From: Streptomyces sp. DG2A-72
GTDB taxonomy: Bacteria; Actinomycetota; Actinomycetes; Streptomycetales; Streptomycetaceae
DNA length: 64,000 bases
Reading direction: 5' to 3'
Assembly: GCF_030499575.1 (NCBI RefSeq)
Contig: NZ_JASTLC010000001.1
Coordinates: forward strand, 8,208,001 to 8,272,000
The position numbers and the translations under genes were made by a program. Every line of letters begins with the position of its first letter. Within the stretch, counting starts at the first letter, position 1. This document shows, piece by piece, positions 1-8,159 of this stretch. The notes under the pieces are model-generated. The model was given only the letters and a program-made list of their open reading frames with translations. It searched no databases and was not told where the DNA came from.

Positions 1-2
1 TG

Positions 3-1004
3 GTGCTGCTCAGTCGGCGACTGGAGCCTCGGTCAGCGGACGCGAACTCCCGTCGTCTGCCGGTGGGCTGGCTGGTCGTCGCGGGTGCGGCGGCGCTGGT
101 GCTGGCGGTGCTGCCGCTGACGCGGCGCGAGTACGGGGTGTGGGCGGTGGCGCCCGCGGTGACGGTCGCGATCGCCGCGACCTATCTCGTGCCTCGGCAC
201 AGACGGCAGTTGATCGCCGGGGCGGTGGTGCTGGCCTTGCTGCCGGGCGGCGTGCTCAGCCTGGTCTCCGGGGATGGCGAGCTGGCCTATGCGGCGCTGT
301 TCCCGGCCGGGCTGGTCGCCTTCACCGTGTGGGTGACCCTCGGCCCGCTGTGGGCCTGGGACATCGCGGGGCGGCTGGACCGGGCCCGGCGGCTGGAGGC
401 GGAGCTGGCGGTCAAGGACGAGCGGCTCCGGTTCGCCGCGGACCTGCACGACATCCAGGGGCACCATCTGCAAGTCATCGCGCTGAAGAGCGAGTTGGCC
501 GGGCGGCTCGTCGAGTCCGACCCGGTGCGCGCCGCCGGTGAGGTGACGGAGATACGACAGCTGTCCTACGACGCGCTGCGTGACACCCGCGCCGTGGTGC
601 AGGGCTACCGCCGTACGACGCTGGACGACGAGATCGCCAACGCCACGCGAGTGCTGGCGGCGGCGGACATCGACGCCGGGATGCGCCTCGACACCCCCAC
701 GGACGGGCTCGCCGACTCGGCCCGGCACCTCCTCGGACTGGTGATGCGCGAGGCCACCACCAATGTGCTGCGGCACAGCCGGGCGCGGCACGCAGCCGTC
801 GCGTACCGCGTCACCGGCGGTGTCGCCTCGCTGCGGGTCAGCAACGACGGTGCCGTCGAAGGCCGTTCGGACACCGAGGGGACCGGATTGCGGTCGCTCG
901 CCGAACGATTGCGGGCTGCCGGAGGTGAGTTGACGTGGGAACGTGACGGCGAGCGGTTCGTCGTACGGGCCGCGCTGCCCGTGGACTCCCGTGAGGTGAC
1001 ATGA
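3..1004 (+). CDS. DesK-like sensor histidine kinase (5' end may be cut)
   Basis: This is a membrane sensor kinase of the HisKA_3 class that would phosphorylate the response regulator encoded directly downstream. About four hydrophobic stretches fill residues 20-120. The dimerisation/phosphoacceptor motif DLHDIQGHHLQ follows, with the phosphorylatable His near residue 149. A HATPase_c domain comes last, with MREATTNVLRHS as its N-box and GTGLRSLAERL as its G-box. The GTG at position 3 is only the first in-frame start inside the window, so the true N-terminus may lie upstream. The stop overlaps the regulator's ATG (ATGA), which implies translational coupling. The sensed signal cannot be read from the sequence. 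Confidence 0.85.
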   Translation: MLLSRRLEPRSADANSRRLPVGWLVVAGAAALVLAVLPLTRREYGVWAVAPAVTVAIAATYLVPRHRRQLIAGAVVLALLPGGVLSLVSGDGELAYAALFPAGLVAFTVWVTLGPLWAWDIAGRLDRARRLEAELAVKDERLRFAADLHDIQGHHLQVIALKSELAGRLVESDPVRAAGEVTEIRQLSYDALRDTRAVVQGYRRTTLDDEIANATRVLAAADIDAGMRLDTPTDGLADSARHLLGLVMREATTNVLRHSRARHAAVAYRVTGGVASLRVSNDGAVEGRSDTEGTGLRSLAERLRAAGGELTWERDGERFVVRAALPVDSREVT

Positions 1005-1603
1005 TCCGGCTGCTGCTCGCCGACGACGAGGACCTGCTCCGCAGCGCCCTGGCCGCGTTGCTCGGACTGGAGGACGACCTGACGGTCGTCGCCGAGGCGG
1101 CCACCTCCACGGACGCCGTACGGCTGGCCCGCGAGCACCGCCCCGACATCGCCGTGCTCGACCTGGAGATGCCGCCCACCGACGGACTGCGCGCCGCCGA
1201 GGAGATCCGGGCCGAGCTCGGCACCCAGATCGTCCTCGTCACCCGGCACGCCCGCCCCGCGGTGCTCCGCCGCGCCCTGTCCGCAGGCGTCCGCGGCTTC
1301 GTCCCCAAGACGACCCCGGCGGCCCGGCTGGCGGAGATCATCCGCGACATCGCCGCCGGCCGCCGCTATGTGGACCCGGACATCGCCGCCTCCGCCCTGA
1401 CCGAGGACGACTGCCCGCTCACCGACCGGGAGCTGGAGGTCCTGCGGGCGGCCCGCACCGGCGCCTCGGTCGCCGAGATAGCCACCGCGGTCCACCTGGC
1501 GCCCGGAACGGTCCGCAACTACCTCTCCGCCGCCATGTCGAAACTGGGCACCCCGACCCGGCATGCCGCCGCCCATCGCGCGTGGGAGCAAGGCTGGATC
1601 TAA
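1001..1603 (+). CDS. LuxR/NarL-family response regulator
   Basis: A 200-residue two-domain response regulator. The receiver domain (residues 1-120) has the acidic pair ADDED, the phosphoacceptor Asp in VLDLEMPP and the conserved Lys in FVPKTT. The C-terminal LuxR-type helix-turn-helix begins at LTDRELEVLRAA and contains the recognition segment VAEIATAVHLAPGTVRNYLS. It starts inside the stop codon of the kinase gene, so the two form a DesK/DesR-type pair. A copy of the interspersed palindromic repeat begins about 30 bp after its stop and may act as a terminator. The target genes are unknown. Confidence 0.9.
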   Translation: MIRLLLADDEDLLRSALAALLGLEDDLTVVAEAATSTDAVRLAREHRPDIAVLDLEMPPTDGLRAAEEIRAELGTQIVLVTRHARPAVLRRALSAGVRGFVPKTTPAARLAEIIRDIAAGRRYVDPDIAASALTEDDCPLTDRELEVLRAARTGASVAEIATAVHLAPGTVRNYLSAAMSKLGTPTRHAAAHRAWEQGWI

Positions 1604-1633
1604 CGGGAACCGGTGAAGGCCGGTGCGGTACAA

Positions 1634-1680
1634 CGCCCCGTCAGGGGCGCGGGGCTGTATCGATATGCGGCTCCGCCCCA
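1634..1680. repeat. Interspersed palindromic repeat, long variant
   Basis: The core CGCCCCGTCAGGGGCG forms a hairpin and is followed by CGGGGCTGTATCGATATGCG and a CTCCGCC tract. Versions with the same body occur at 7135-7197, 26741-26800 and 62794-62892. Here it lies after a response regulator gene and at the truncated end of the phosphatase remnant on the other strand, whose last apparent codons are repeat sequence. Confidence 0.8.
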
Positions 1681-2039
1681 AGGGGTGGGCTCGCCCGCGC
1701 AGTTGACGGCCGTACCGGCGATCGCGACCCGTTCGGACCGGACCCGGCCGCCGCTGTCCAGCGTCAGGGCCGTACAGCCGCCCTTGCCCGCGGGATCGTG
1801 GGTGAGGCCCTCGACCGGCGGGACTGGGACCTCGGCGTCGGCCCTGTTCTCGTGGTTTCGGACCAGGTGGACGCGACCGTGCCGGCCCGCGAAGGCCGCC
1901 ATGCCGTCCGGGTGGGAGGGCACATCGCCCTCGCCGGAGCGCAGTGGGTCGGGGACGAGCGGGCCGTAACCGGTGTGGCCCAGGTTCACTTGCGGTGGGC
2001 GAGTACCTGACGGCGTGTCGTACGGCCGTTCTCGGACAT
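1675..2039 (-). pseudogene. Remnant of a PhoX-type (DUF839) secreted phosphatase
   Basis: A GGAAGG ribosome site and an ATG at 2039 open a typical Tat leader, MSENGRTTRRQVLA, which stops at a TGA after 17 codons. In a different frame from 1989 onward the strand reads VNLGHTGYGPLVPDP, then MAAFAGRHGRVHLVRNHENR, GGCTALTLD and AIAGTAVNCAG. These match, from family knowledge, the N-terminal part of PhoX/DUF839 proteins. Residues expected between VPDP and the MAAFAGRH region are missing, so there is an internal deletion as well as loss of the rest of the signal peptide. Homology ends at PTPWG, exactly where the interspersed repeat begins. The gene is dead and reduced to about a tenth of its expected length. 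Confidence 0.7.
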
Positions 2040-2128
2040 GGGGCAACCTTCCTGCCGGCGGACAGGACTGTGACGCCGCCGTGTCTGTCACCTGGTTGCG
2101 GCCACGTGAACCACGCGCGTAGAACCCG

Positions 2129-3088
2129 TCATTGCTCCAGCGAGCGGTCGGGTGAGGGCTGCCGGCCGGAAGGGGCGGGTGGGAGCTCGTCGGGGTGCTC
2201 GGGAGGGAGCTGGTCGAGGCTGTCGGGCGGGAACTGGTCGGAGGGGTCGGGAGAGAGCTGGCCGGAAGGGGTGGGCGGTACCTGGCCGGAGCTGTCCGGT
2301 GCGGGGCGGCCGTGGTGTTCCGGGTGCGCCTCCGCCCCCTTCTCCAGGAACCGCAGCAGCTCCACCGGGATGGGCAGCACCAGCGTGGAGTTCTTCTCCG
2401 CCGCCACGGCCATCACCGTCTGGAGCAGCCGCAACTGGAGTGCGGAGGGCGTGTCGGCCATCTGCTGTGCGGCCTCGGCGAGCTTCTTGGAGGCCTGGAG
2501 CTCGGCGTCGGCGTTGATGACCCGGGCCCGACGCTCGCGGTCCGCCTCGGCCTGCCGGGCCATGGAGCGCTTCATCGTGTCCGGCAGGGACACGTCCTTG
2601 ATCTCGACGCGGTCGATCTGCACGCCCCAGCCGATGGCCGGGCTGTCGATCATCAGCTCCAGGCCCTGGTTGAGCTTCTCGCGATTGGAGAGCAGGTCGT
2701 CCAGGTCGCTCTTGCCGATGATCGAGCGCAGCGAGGTCTGTGCCATCTGCGAGACCGCGAAGCGGTAGTCCTCGACGTTGATGATCGCCGCCGCCGCGTC
2801 CACGACCTTGAAGTAGACGACCGCGTCGACCCGCACGGTCACGTTGTCGCGCGTGATGCCCTCCTGCGCGGGCACCGGCATCGTCACGATCTGCAGGTTC
2901 ACTTTGTACAGCCGGTCAATGGCGGGGATGATCAGGGTGAAGCCCGGTGGCCGTACGGCGCCCCGCAGGCGCCCGAGCCGGAGGACCACCCCGCGCTCGT
3001 ACTGCTTGACGACCCGCGCCGCCGCGGCGATGTACACCACCCCGGCGGTCCCGGTGGCGATGGCCGCGGTCAGCAACTCTTCCAGCAT
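2129..3088 (-). CDS. SPFH/band-7 (stomatin/slipin-like) membrane protein
   Basis: A 319-residue protein with one N-terminal membrane segment (residues 4-24, AAIATGTAGVVYIAAAARVV). The band-7 domain follows, starting with QYERGVVLRLGRLRGAVRPP and containing VEIKDVSLPDTM. A charged coiled-coil stretch (AEADRERRARVINADAELQA) comes next. Family members assemble into membrane-associated rings that organise proteases or lipid domains. The last 70 residues are a low-complexity Pro/Ser/Asp/Gln tail built of degenerate PPxPSxQ-like units, which is unusual for the family. The ATG at 3088 has an AGGGG ribosome site. The gene lies downstream of the carbonic anhydrase/SulP pair but is separated from it by a strong hairpin. 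No partner NfeD gene is visible. Confidence 0.9.
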   Translation of the reverse strand: MLEELLTAAIATGTAGVVYIAAAARVVKQYERGVVLRLGRLRGAVRPPGFTLIIPAIDRLYKVNLQIVTMPVPAQEGITRDNVTVRVDAVVYFKVVDAAAAIINVEDYRFAVSQMAQTSLRSIIGKSDLDDLLSNREKLNQGLELMIDSPAIGWGVQIDRVEIKDVSLPDTMKRSMARQAEADRERRARVINADAELQASKKLAEAAQQMADTPSALQLRLLQTVMAVAAEKNSTLVLPIPVELLRFLEKGAEAHPEHHGRPAPDSSGQVPPTPSGQLSPDPSDQFPPDSLDQLPPEHPDELPPAPSGRQPSPDRSLEQ

Positions 3089-3176
3089 GATGACGACCCC
3101 TGTTCAGCCGTCCCTGCACCTTAAAAGCGGGATTGGCAACCTCTTCCAACGATATGCCCGAATAGGGCAACGGTAA

Positions 3177-3212
3177 GCCCGGCTGAAGCCCCGGTTCGGG
3201 CTTCAGCCGGGC
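3177..3212 (-). terminator. Hairpin after the SulP gene
   Basis: A perfect 15-bp inverted repeat (arms 3177-3191 and 3198-3212, arm sequence GCCCGGCTGAAGCCC) with a 6-nt loop lies just downstream of the SulP stop on the minus strand. No U-run follows, as is usual in Streptomyces. It probably ends the carbonic anhydrase/SulP transcript before the band-7 gene. Confidence 0.7.
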
Positions 3213-3232
3213 ATCGCCGGACTCAGGGAGGG

Positions 3233-4738
3233 CTACCTCCGGGCCTCAGGTGCTGCCACGGCACCGTCGAGCCGTACCGGATCGGTGCCGGCCGCGCTGT
3301 GCCGCTCGGCCCAGTTCTCCAGCGCCGTACGGCAGGCGTGGTCCAGGTGGTGCAGCCCGGACAGGTTCAGCTCGACGGGACGGTCCTGGGGCAGGGACTC
3401 CAGGCTGTCGAGTATCTTCGGCAGCCGCAGGAAGGTCGCGTTGCCCGACAGGTAGGCCTGGACGGGCCCGGCGCCCTTGTCTATGACCTCCAGCTTGATG
3501 TGCGAGGCCTCCCAGGCGGTCTTGGCGATGGCCAGCGCGAGGCCGATGAGGACGCCCTCGAACATGCTGACCGCGACGATCGATACCGCCGTGACCACCA
3601 GGATCAGCGCCTCACCGCGATGCTCGCGCCACAGCGACACGATCTCCCGCACCGGGATGAGCTTGGCGCCGGCGTGCACCAGGATGCCCGCCAGGGCCGG
3701 GATCGGGATGTAGGCGAGGACGGCCGGCAGCAGGGCCGCGAACAGCAGCAGCCATACGCCGTGCATCACCCGGGACGCCTTCGTCCGCGCGCCCGCCTGG
3801 ACGTTCGCCGCGCTGCGTACGATCACCGCGGTCATCGGCAGCGCGCCCAGCGCACCGCAGACGGTGTTGCCCGCGCCCTGTGCGAGCAGCTCCTTGTCGT
3901 ACTCGGTGCGCGGACCGTCGTGCAGCCGGTCCACCGCCGCCGCGCTGAACAGCGACTCGGCGGACGCGATCAGCGTGAAGGCGGCCACGGTGGCGAGCAC
4001 GCCGACATCGGCGAGCTCACCGAAGGCGTCCGGGGACGGCGGCTGGATGGAGCCCAGCAGCCCCTGCACCTCGACGGTGGCCACCGGCAGGCCGAAGACC
4101 AGGGCGGCCAGCGTCGCCAGGCCCACCGCGGCCAGCGGACCGGGCACCGTGCGCACCTGGCGCGGCATCCGCTTCCACAGCACCAGCACGGCGACCGTGC
4201 CCGCGCCGAGACCCAGCGAGGCCATGGCCCCGGTGTCCTGGACGGCGTCCGAGAGCGCCCCGGGCAGCCCCGCGATCTTCGCGAGCCCGGAGGCGGGGGC
4301 CTCGGCGTCCGCGACCGAGTACAGCTGCCCGGCGATCAGGACGAGCCCGATACCGGCCAGCATGCCCTCGACCACGGCGACCGAGATGGCCCGGAACCAG
4401 CGCCCCAGCTTCAGGGCGCCCATCAGCATCTGGAGCAGGCCGGTGACGAGCACGATCACACCGAGCACCGGCAGCCCGAACTCGCGCACCGCCTCGAAGA
4501 CCAGCACGGTCAGCCCGGCGGCCGGGCCGGACACCTGAAGGCTGCTGCCGCGCATCAGCCCGGTGACGATGCCGCCCACGATGCCGGTGACGAGCCCGAG
4601 CTCGGCCGGCACACCGGAGGCGACGGCCACGCCCACGCACAGCGGGAGCGCGACCAGGAAGACGACGAGAGACGCGGCGAAGTCCTGCCGCAGATGAGGG
4701 AACTTGGTGAGGGTGGAGGGGTTCATGGCGGTGCTCAC
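3233..4738 (-). CDS. SulP-family anion (probably bicarbonate) transporter
   Basis: A 501-residue polytopic membrane protein of the SulP/SLC26 family. The signature region is near the N-terminus: DFAASLVVFLVALPLCVGVA, with the substrate-site stretch SSLQVSGPAAGLTVLV downstream. About 10-14 membrane segments fill residues 20-400, and a short STAS-like cytoplasmic domain ends the protein (VELNLSGLHHLDHACRTALE). The GTG start at 4738 overlaps the carbonic anhydrase stop as GTGA; an ATG four codons later is an alternative. Coupling to a carbonic anhydrase points to bicarbonate uptake rather than sulfate. That is inferred from context, not read from a binding site. Confidence 0.9.
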   Translation of the reverse strand: MSTAMNPSTLTKFPHLRQDFAASLVVFLVALPLCVGVAVASGVPAELGLVTGIVGGIVTGLMRGSSLQVSGPAAGLTVLVFEAVREFGLPVLGVIVLVTGLLQMLMGALKLGRWFRAISVAVVEGMLAGIGLVLIAGQLYSVADAEAPASGLAKIAGLPGALSDAVQDTGAMASLGLGAGTVAVLVLWKRMPRQVRTVPGPLAAVGLATLAALVFGLPVATVEVQGLLGSIQPPSPDAFGELADVGVLATVAAFTLIASAESLFSAAAVDRLHDGPRTEYDKELLAQGAGNTVCGALGALPMTAVIVRSAANVQAGARTKASRVMHGVWLLLFAALLPAVLAYIPIPALAGILVHAGAKLIPVREIVSLWREHRGEALILVVTAVSIVAVSMFEGVLIGLALAIAKTAWEASHIKLEVIDKGAGPVQAYLSGNATFLRLPKILDSLESLPQDRPVELNLSGLHHLDHACRTALENWAERHSAAGTDPVRLDGAVAAPEARR

Positions 4739-5313
4739 AGGGCCTTGAAGGTGTCGGTCTGCGGGGTGTGCGCCAGTACGGCACCGGTGTGCACCTCGTA
4801 GTACCAGGCGTGCAGGGCGAGTTGGCCCTGGGTCAGCTTCTGGGCGATACAGGGGTAGGAGCGCAGCCGCAGCAGCTGCGCCAGGACATGGCTCTGCACT
4901 CCCTCGGCCACGGTCGGATCGCCGGCCGCTCCCTGCGGACGCGGCGTCGCGGCGGCGAGCCAGTCGCGGACGGCGGGTACGGCGTCCAGATCGTCACCGC
5001 GCACCAGCGCGCCGACCGCTCCGCAGTGGGAGTGGCCGCAGACGACTATGTCGCGGACGCCGAGCACCTCCACCGCGTACTCGACGGTGGCCGCCTCGCT
5101 GGTGGGGTGCTCGGAGGCGTACGGCGGGACGATGTTGCCCGCGGTGCGCAGCTCGAAGAGCTGGCCGGGGCGGGCGCCGGTGATCAGGGCCGGTACGACC
5201 CGGGAGTCGGAACAGGTGATGAACAGGACCTCGGGGGACTGGCCTTCGGCGAGTTTGGCGAACTCCTCAGGGCGCTGTCCGAACGTGCGGGCGTTGTCGA
5301 TGAGGGGCTGCAT
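4735..5313 (-). CDS. Beta-class carbonic anhydrase
   Basis: A 192-residue zinc enzyme interconverting CO2 and bicarbonate. The beta-class active-site residues are all visible: Cys/Asp/Arg in ITCSDSRVVP, and His and Cys in VVCGHSHCGAVGAL. I chose the ATG at 5313 (MQPLIDNAR) because it has an AGGAGG ribosome site 12 bases upstream and matches the usual family start. The frame is open further upstream, but that extension would run into the neighbouring small secreted protein gene. The stop overlaps the GTG of the SulP transporter, so enzyme and transporter are made together, a recurrent bacterial bicarbonate-supply arrangement. Confidence 0.92.
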   Translation of the reverse strand: MQPLIDNARTFGQRPEEFAKLAEGQSPEVLFITCSDSRVVPALITGARPGQLFELRTAGNIVPPYASEHPTSEAATVEYAVEVLGVRDIVVCGHSHCGAVGALVRGDDLDAVPAVRDWLAAATPRPQGAAGDPTVAEGVQSHVLAQLLRLRSYPCIAQKLTQGQLALHAWYYEVHTGAVLAHTPQTDTFKAL

Positions 5314-5390
5314 GATGTGGTGACTCCTCCTGGCGCGCCAAAGGCGCGTCGGACGTGCAAGACAGAGTGGTGGTACTGCTCTGCTCTCTC

Positions 5391-5786
5391 TCAGCAGCGG
5401 AAGACCTGAAGTGCCGCCGGAGAGTGGGTTGTCGAGGATCTCGCCGTGCGACATTGCACGGCGCGCAGCACCGTCGGGTGCGCGGCTGTCGTGCCCGGGG
5501 CCACGAGCGGGCGCTCCTGCGCCCCGGGCCAGGCGACGGAGGAGCGGTTCCGCTCCCGCGTGTGCTGGGGACCGGTCGGGTCCCCGGAGCAGCTCACGTC
5601 ACGGAACGCGATGATTCCGTTGCGCAGTGCCTTGGGTGACAGCTTGGATCCGGGCTGAGCCTTGGCCTCGACATGACCGACCGTGTGCGCGGATGCGAAC
5701 GACGTGGAGGGAGCGAAGAACTGCAGGGCGAGCAGGACGGCGGCGAGGGCCGACACCACGGTCCGGGCCGTCGTACCTCGCAACAT
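5391..5786 (-). CDS. Small secreted protein of unknown function
   Basis: I do not recognise a named family. The 131-residue product starts at an ATG with a strong GGAGGGGGG ribosome site 5 bases upstream. It has a clear signal peptide (MLRGTTARTVVSALAAVLLA, cleavage likely after FASA). The mature part carries one Cys in the segment RDVSCSGDPTGPQ and another cysteine near each of VQCRTARSS and the extreme C-terminus. A plausible promoter lies 24 bp upstream of the start, with a long AT-rich palindrome beyond it. The gene reads toward the carbonic anhydrase gene with about 80 bp between them. The C-terminal half is of low complexity and less certain to be conserved. Confidence 0.55.
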   Translation of the reverse strand: MLRGTTARTVVSALAAVLLALQFFAPSTSFASAHTVGHVEAKAQPGSKLSPKALRNGIIAFRDVSCSGDPTGPQHTRERNRSSVAWPGAQERPLVAPGTTAAHPTVLRAVQCRTARSSTTHSPAALQVFRC

Positions 5787-5809
5787 CCGCCCCCCTCCAG
5801 GCAGTTCAC

Positions 5810-5838
5810 GACTTATGCACACGCCAACACTTGGTCAA
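5810..5838 (-). promoter_or_regulatory. Predicted housekeeping-type promoter
   Basis: On the minus strand TTGACC (5838-5833) and TAAGTC (5815-5810) are separated by exactly 17 bp and lie just upstream of the small secreted protein gene. This fits a vegetative sigma promoter with a very short leader. It is a prediction from sequence only. Confidence 0.5.
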
Positions 5839-5856
5839 TGGCTGGTCAAGAAACAC

Positions 5857-5888
5857 GTTAACCCTGCAAAGTTGTTTGCAGGGTTAAC
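5857..5888. repeat. AT-rich 14-bp perfect palindrome
   Basis: The arms GTTAACCCTGCAAA (5857-5870) and its exact complement (5875-5888) flank a 4-nt loop. The TTAA-containing arms stand out from the GC-rich surroundings. The palindrome sits between the end of the zapE-type gene and the promoter of the small secreted protein gene, so it could be a terminator or an operator. Confidence 0.75.
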
Positions 5889-5894
5889 TTAACG

Positions 5895-5918
5895 TTTCAG
5901 GCTGAAGAGAGCCTGAAA
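5895..5918. repeat. Second hairpin, 9-bp arms
   Basis: TTTCAGGCT (5895-5903) pairs with AGCCTGAAA (5910-5918) across a 6-nt loop. A third related word, GGCCTGAAA, follows at about 5931-5939. Together with the adjacent palindrome it makes a tandem-hairpin intergenic region downstream of the zapE-type gene. Confidence 0.65.
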
Positions 5919-5969
5919 GTCGTGGTCACTTGGCCTGAAATACCTCTTGACCTGGGGGGAGTTGTCGGG

Positions 5970-7076
5970 CTAGCCGGCGTCGACGAGTCCCTTGGCGTCC
6001 CGGGCCAGCGCGGTGAGCCGGGAGATCGCCCGGAAGTACTTCTTGCGGTAGCCGCCGTTCAGCATCTCCTCGCTGAACAACTGGTCGAAGGGGAGTCCCG
6101 AGGCGAGCACGGGCACCTCGCGGTCGTACAACCGGTCCGCGAGGACGACGAGCCGCAGCGCCGTCGACTGGTCCGGGATCGGCTGGACGTCGGTGAGGCA
6201 CACCGCCCGGATTCCGTCGGTCAGCGCGCCGTACCGGCTGGGGTGGACCCGGGCGAGGTGCTCCAGCAGATGCGGGAAGTCGTCGAGCGAGGCGCCCTGC
6301 GTGGCGTACGCGGACTTGGTGACCTGCTCGTCGGAGAACGGCGCCGGCGCCTGGGGCAGCCCGCGGTGGCGGTAGTCCTCGCCGTCGATGCGCAGGGATC
6401 GGAAGTGCGCGGACAGGCCCTGGATCTCGCGCAGGAAGTCGGCCGCCGCGAACCGGCCCTCACCGAGCTTGCCCGGCAGCGTGTTCGAGGTGGCGGCGAG
6501 CGCGACGCCCGCGTCCACCAGCTTGCCGAGCAGCGTCGAGACCAGGACGGTGTCGCCGGGGTCGTCCAGCTCGAACTCGTCGATGCACAGCAGACGGTGC
6601 CCGGACAGGGTCTGGACGGTCTTCTGGAAGCCGAGCGCGCCGACCAGGTTCGTCAGCTCCACGAACGTGCCGAACGCCTTGAGCGCGGGCTCGGCCGGGG
6701 TGGCGTGCCAGAGGGAGGCGAGAAGGTGGGTCTTGCCGACGCCGTAGCCGCCGTCGAGGTAGACGCCGCGGGGGCCGGCCGGGGCCTTCGGTGCCTTCGC
6801 CCTGCCGAAACCGAAGAAGCCGCGCTTGGCGGTGGCGGTCGCGTGCGCACCGCCGAGTCCGCCCGCGAAGGCCTCCAGGACCCGGACGGCCTCGGTCTGA
6901 CTGGGCTGGTTCGGGTCCGGGATGTACGTGCTGAAGCGGACCGAGTCGAAGCGGGGTGGTGGCACCATCTCGCCGACCAGGCGCTCCGCGGGGACGTGGG
7001 GCTCGCGGGCACACAGCGAGACGGGGCTCACGTCGGATATCGGACCCGGCCCGGAGGCGGCGGTGGAGTTACGCAC
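5970..7076 (-). CDS. zapE: ZapE/AFG1-like AAA ATPase
   Basis: A 368-residue P-loop ATPase of the AFG1/ZapE family. In other bacteria members act at the division septum; the eukaryotic relative is a mitochondrial protein-quality factor. Visible motifs are Walker A GGYGVGKTH, Walker B LLCIDEFELDD and the sensor-like ATSNTLPGKL. The family's N-terminal MVPPPRFDSVRFSTYIPD is present. The GTG at 7076 (reading VRNSTAASGPGPISDVSP) gives the length normal for Streptomyces homologues. The frame is open upstream but would run through the interspersed repeat and antisense to the divergent reductase gene. It is divergently transcribed from that reductase gene. Confidence 0.88.
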   Translation of the reverse strand: MRNSTAASGPGPISDVSPVSLCAREPHVPAERLVGEMVPPPRFDSVRFSTYIPDPNQPSQTEAVRVLEAFAGGLGGAHATATAKRGFFGFGRAKAPKAPAGPRGVYLDGGYGVGKTHLLASLWHATPAEPALKAFGTFVELTNLVGALGFQKTVQTLSGHRLLCIDEFELDDPGDTVLVSTLLGKLVDAGVALAATSNTLPGKLGEGRFAAADFLREIQGLSAHFRSLRIDGEDYRHRGLPQAPAPFSDEQVTKSAYATQGASLDDFPHLLEHLARVHPSRYGALTDGIRAVCLTDVQPIPDQSTALRLVVLADRLYDREVPVLASGLPFDQLFSEEMLNGGYRKKYFRAISRLTALARDAKGLVDAG

Positions 7077-7134
7077 GTTTCCCAACTCTAAGTGCACCGC
7101 TTCCAGGCCGGTACTTCGTCTGCTGGTCCGTTGT

Positions 7135-7197
7135 GGCTGGTCGCGCCCACGCGGCGGGGCCGCACATTGATACAGCCCCGCGCCCCTTTGGGGCGCC
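7135..7197. repeat. Interspersed palindromic repeat, long variant, inverted
   Basis: It reads GGCTGGTCGCGCCCACGCGG, then CATTGATACAGCCCCGCGCC and a terminal CCCCTTTGGGG hairpin. This copy lies between two divergently transcribed genes, so it cannot be a terminator for either. That argues that these elements are mobile or selfish sequences rather than dedicated terminators. Confidence 0.8.
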
Positions 7198-7240
7198 TGA
7201 CCTCCCCAGACCTGCTTGGCACCGTGCCACACTGCACGAC

Positions 7241-8014
7241 ATGCGACGTCTGTTCCCTGTGACCTACGAAACAGCCCCGGACGCCCGTGAATGGAGCCTC
7301 GGCGAGCTGGCCGACGCCTATGCCTATCCCGAGCCGGGTCCCGGTGGGCGGGAGCCGTGGCTGCGGGCCAACATGGTGGGGACGCTCGACGGTGCCGCCC
7401 AGCACGGTGGCCGCTCGCAGCCCATTTCCAGCGCGGCGGACATGCGGATCTTCGGCACGCTGCGGGCGCTGGCGGATGTGGTGGTGGTCGGGGCGGAAAC
7501 GGTACGCCAGGAGGGGTACCGTCCGGCACGCGCGCGTGAGGAGTTCGCTCGGCGGCGTGACGAGGCCGGACAGGCGCCCGCGCCGGCGATCGCGGTGGTC
7601 ACCGCGAGCATGGACCTGGACTTCTCGCTGCCGCTGTTCGCCTCGCCCACGGTGCCGACCCTGATCCTGACGGGCGCCGCCGCGGCCCCCGACCGGATCG
7701 CGGCCGCGGAGAAGGCGGGCGCCCAGGTGGTGATCGCCGGGGACGGGGTCGGAGTCGACCCGGCCCGCGCCGTACGGGCCCTCGGCGGTCTCGGACACAC
7801 CCGGCTGCTGTCCGAGGGCGGCCCGCGCCTGCTGGGCCAGCTGGTGGCGGCCGAGGTGCTGGACGAACTGTGTCTGACCGTGTCCCCGATGCTCACCGCG
7901 GGAGACGCGCAGCGCATCGCGGGCGGGCCGACGGTCGCGGTGCCGCGCCGATTCACACTGGTGTCCCTGTTGGAGGAGGACGGGTTCCTCTTCGGCAGGT
8001 ACCGGCGAGCTTGA
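7241..8014 (+). CDS. RibD C-terminal-domain (pyrimidine reductase-like) protein
   Basis: A 257-residue NAD(P)H-dependent reductase of the RibD_C/dihydrofolate-reductase-like fold. Visible features are ANMVGTLDGAAQHGGRSQPI (substrate loop), DVVVVGAETVRQEGYRPARA (cofactor loop) and the C-terminal LLSEGGPRLLGQLVAAEVLDEL signature. It has no deaminase domain and is not beside riboflavin genes. It may therefore reduce another pyrimidine- or pterin-like substrate, which the sequence does not identify. The ATG at 7241 is the natural start because translation further upstream would be repeat sequence. An inverted repeat after the stop may terminate it. Confidence 0.85.
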   Translation: MRRLFPVTYETAPDAREWSLGELADAYAYPEPGPGGREPWLRANMVGTLDGAAQHGGRSQPISSAADMRIFGTLRALADVVVVGAETVRQEGYRPARAREEFARRRDEAGQAPAPAIAVVTASMDLDFSLPLFASPTVPTLILTGAAAAPDRIAAAEKAGAQVVIAGDGVGVDPARAVRALGGLGHTRLLSEGGPRLLGQLVAAEVLDELCLTVSPMLTAGDAQRIAGGPTVAVPRRFTLVSLLEEDGFLFGRYRRA

Positions 8015-8032
8015 GTGCGCTGGTCAGGTAAT

Positions 8033-8066
8033 CGCCGGAATCTACCGTTCCGTTTAGCTTCCGGCG
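8033..8066. terminator. Weak inverted repeat after the reductase gene
   Basis: CGCCGGAA (8033-8040) and TTCCGGCG (8059-8066) form an 8-bp stem with an 18-nt AT-richer loop about 20 bp after the reductase stop. It could equally be an operator for the next gene. Confidence 0.35.
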
Positions 8067-8159
8067 GGCACACTAAATCTCGCAGTCCCCGTGCGATCGC
8101 GGGGCAGGATGGTTTCCGCAGGGGCCGGCCAAGGCCCACGGAGGAGAAGGACGCCTGTC

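Noticed and set aside
5314..5454. 47-codon N-terminal extension of the carbonic anhydrase
   Set aside because: It overlaps the small secreted protein gene, resembles nothing, and the ATG at 5313 has an AGGAGG site.
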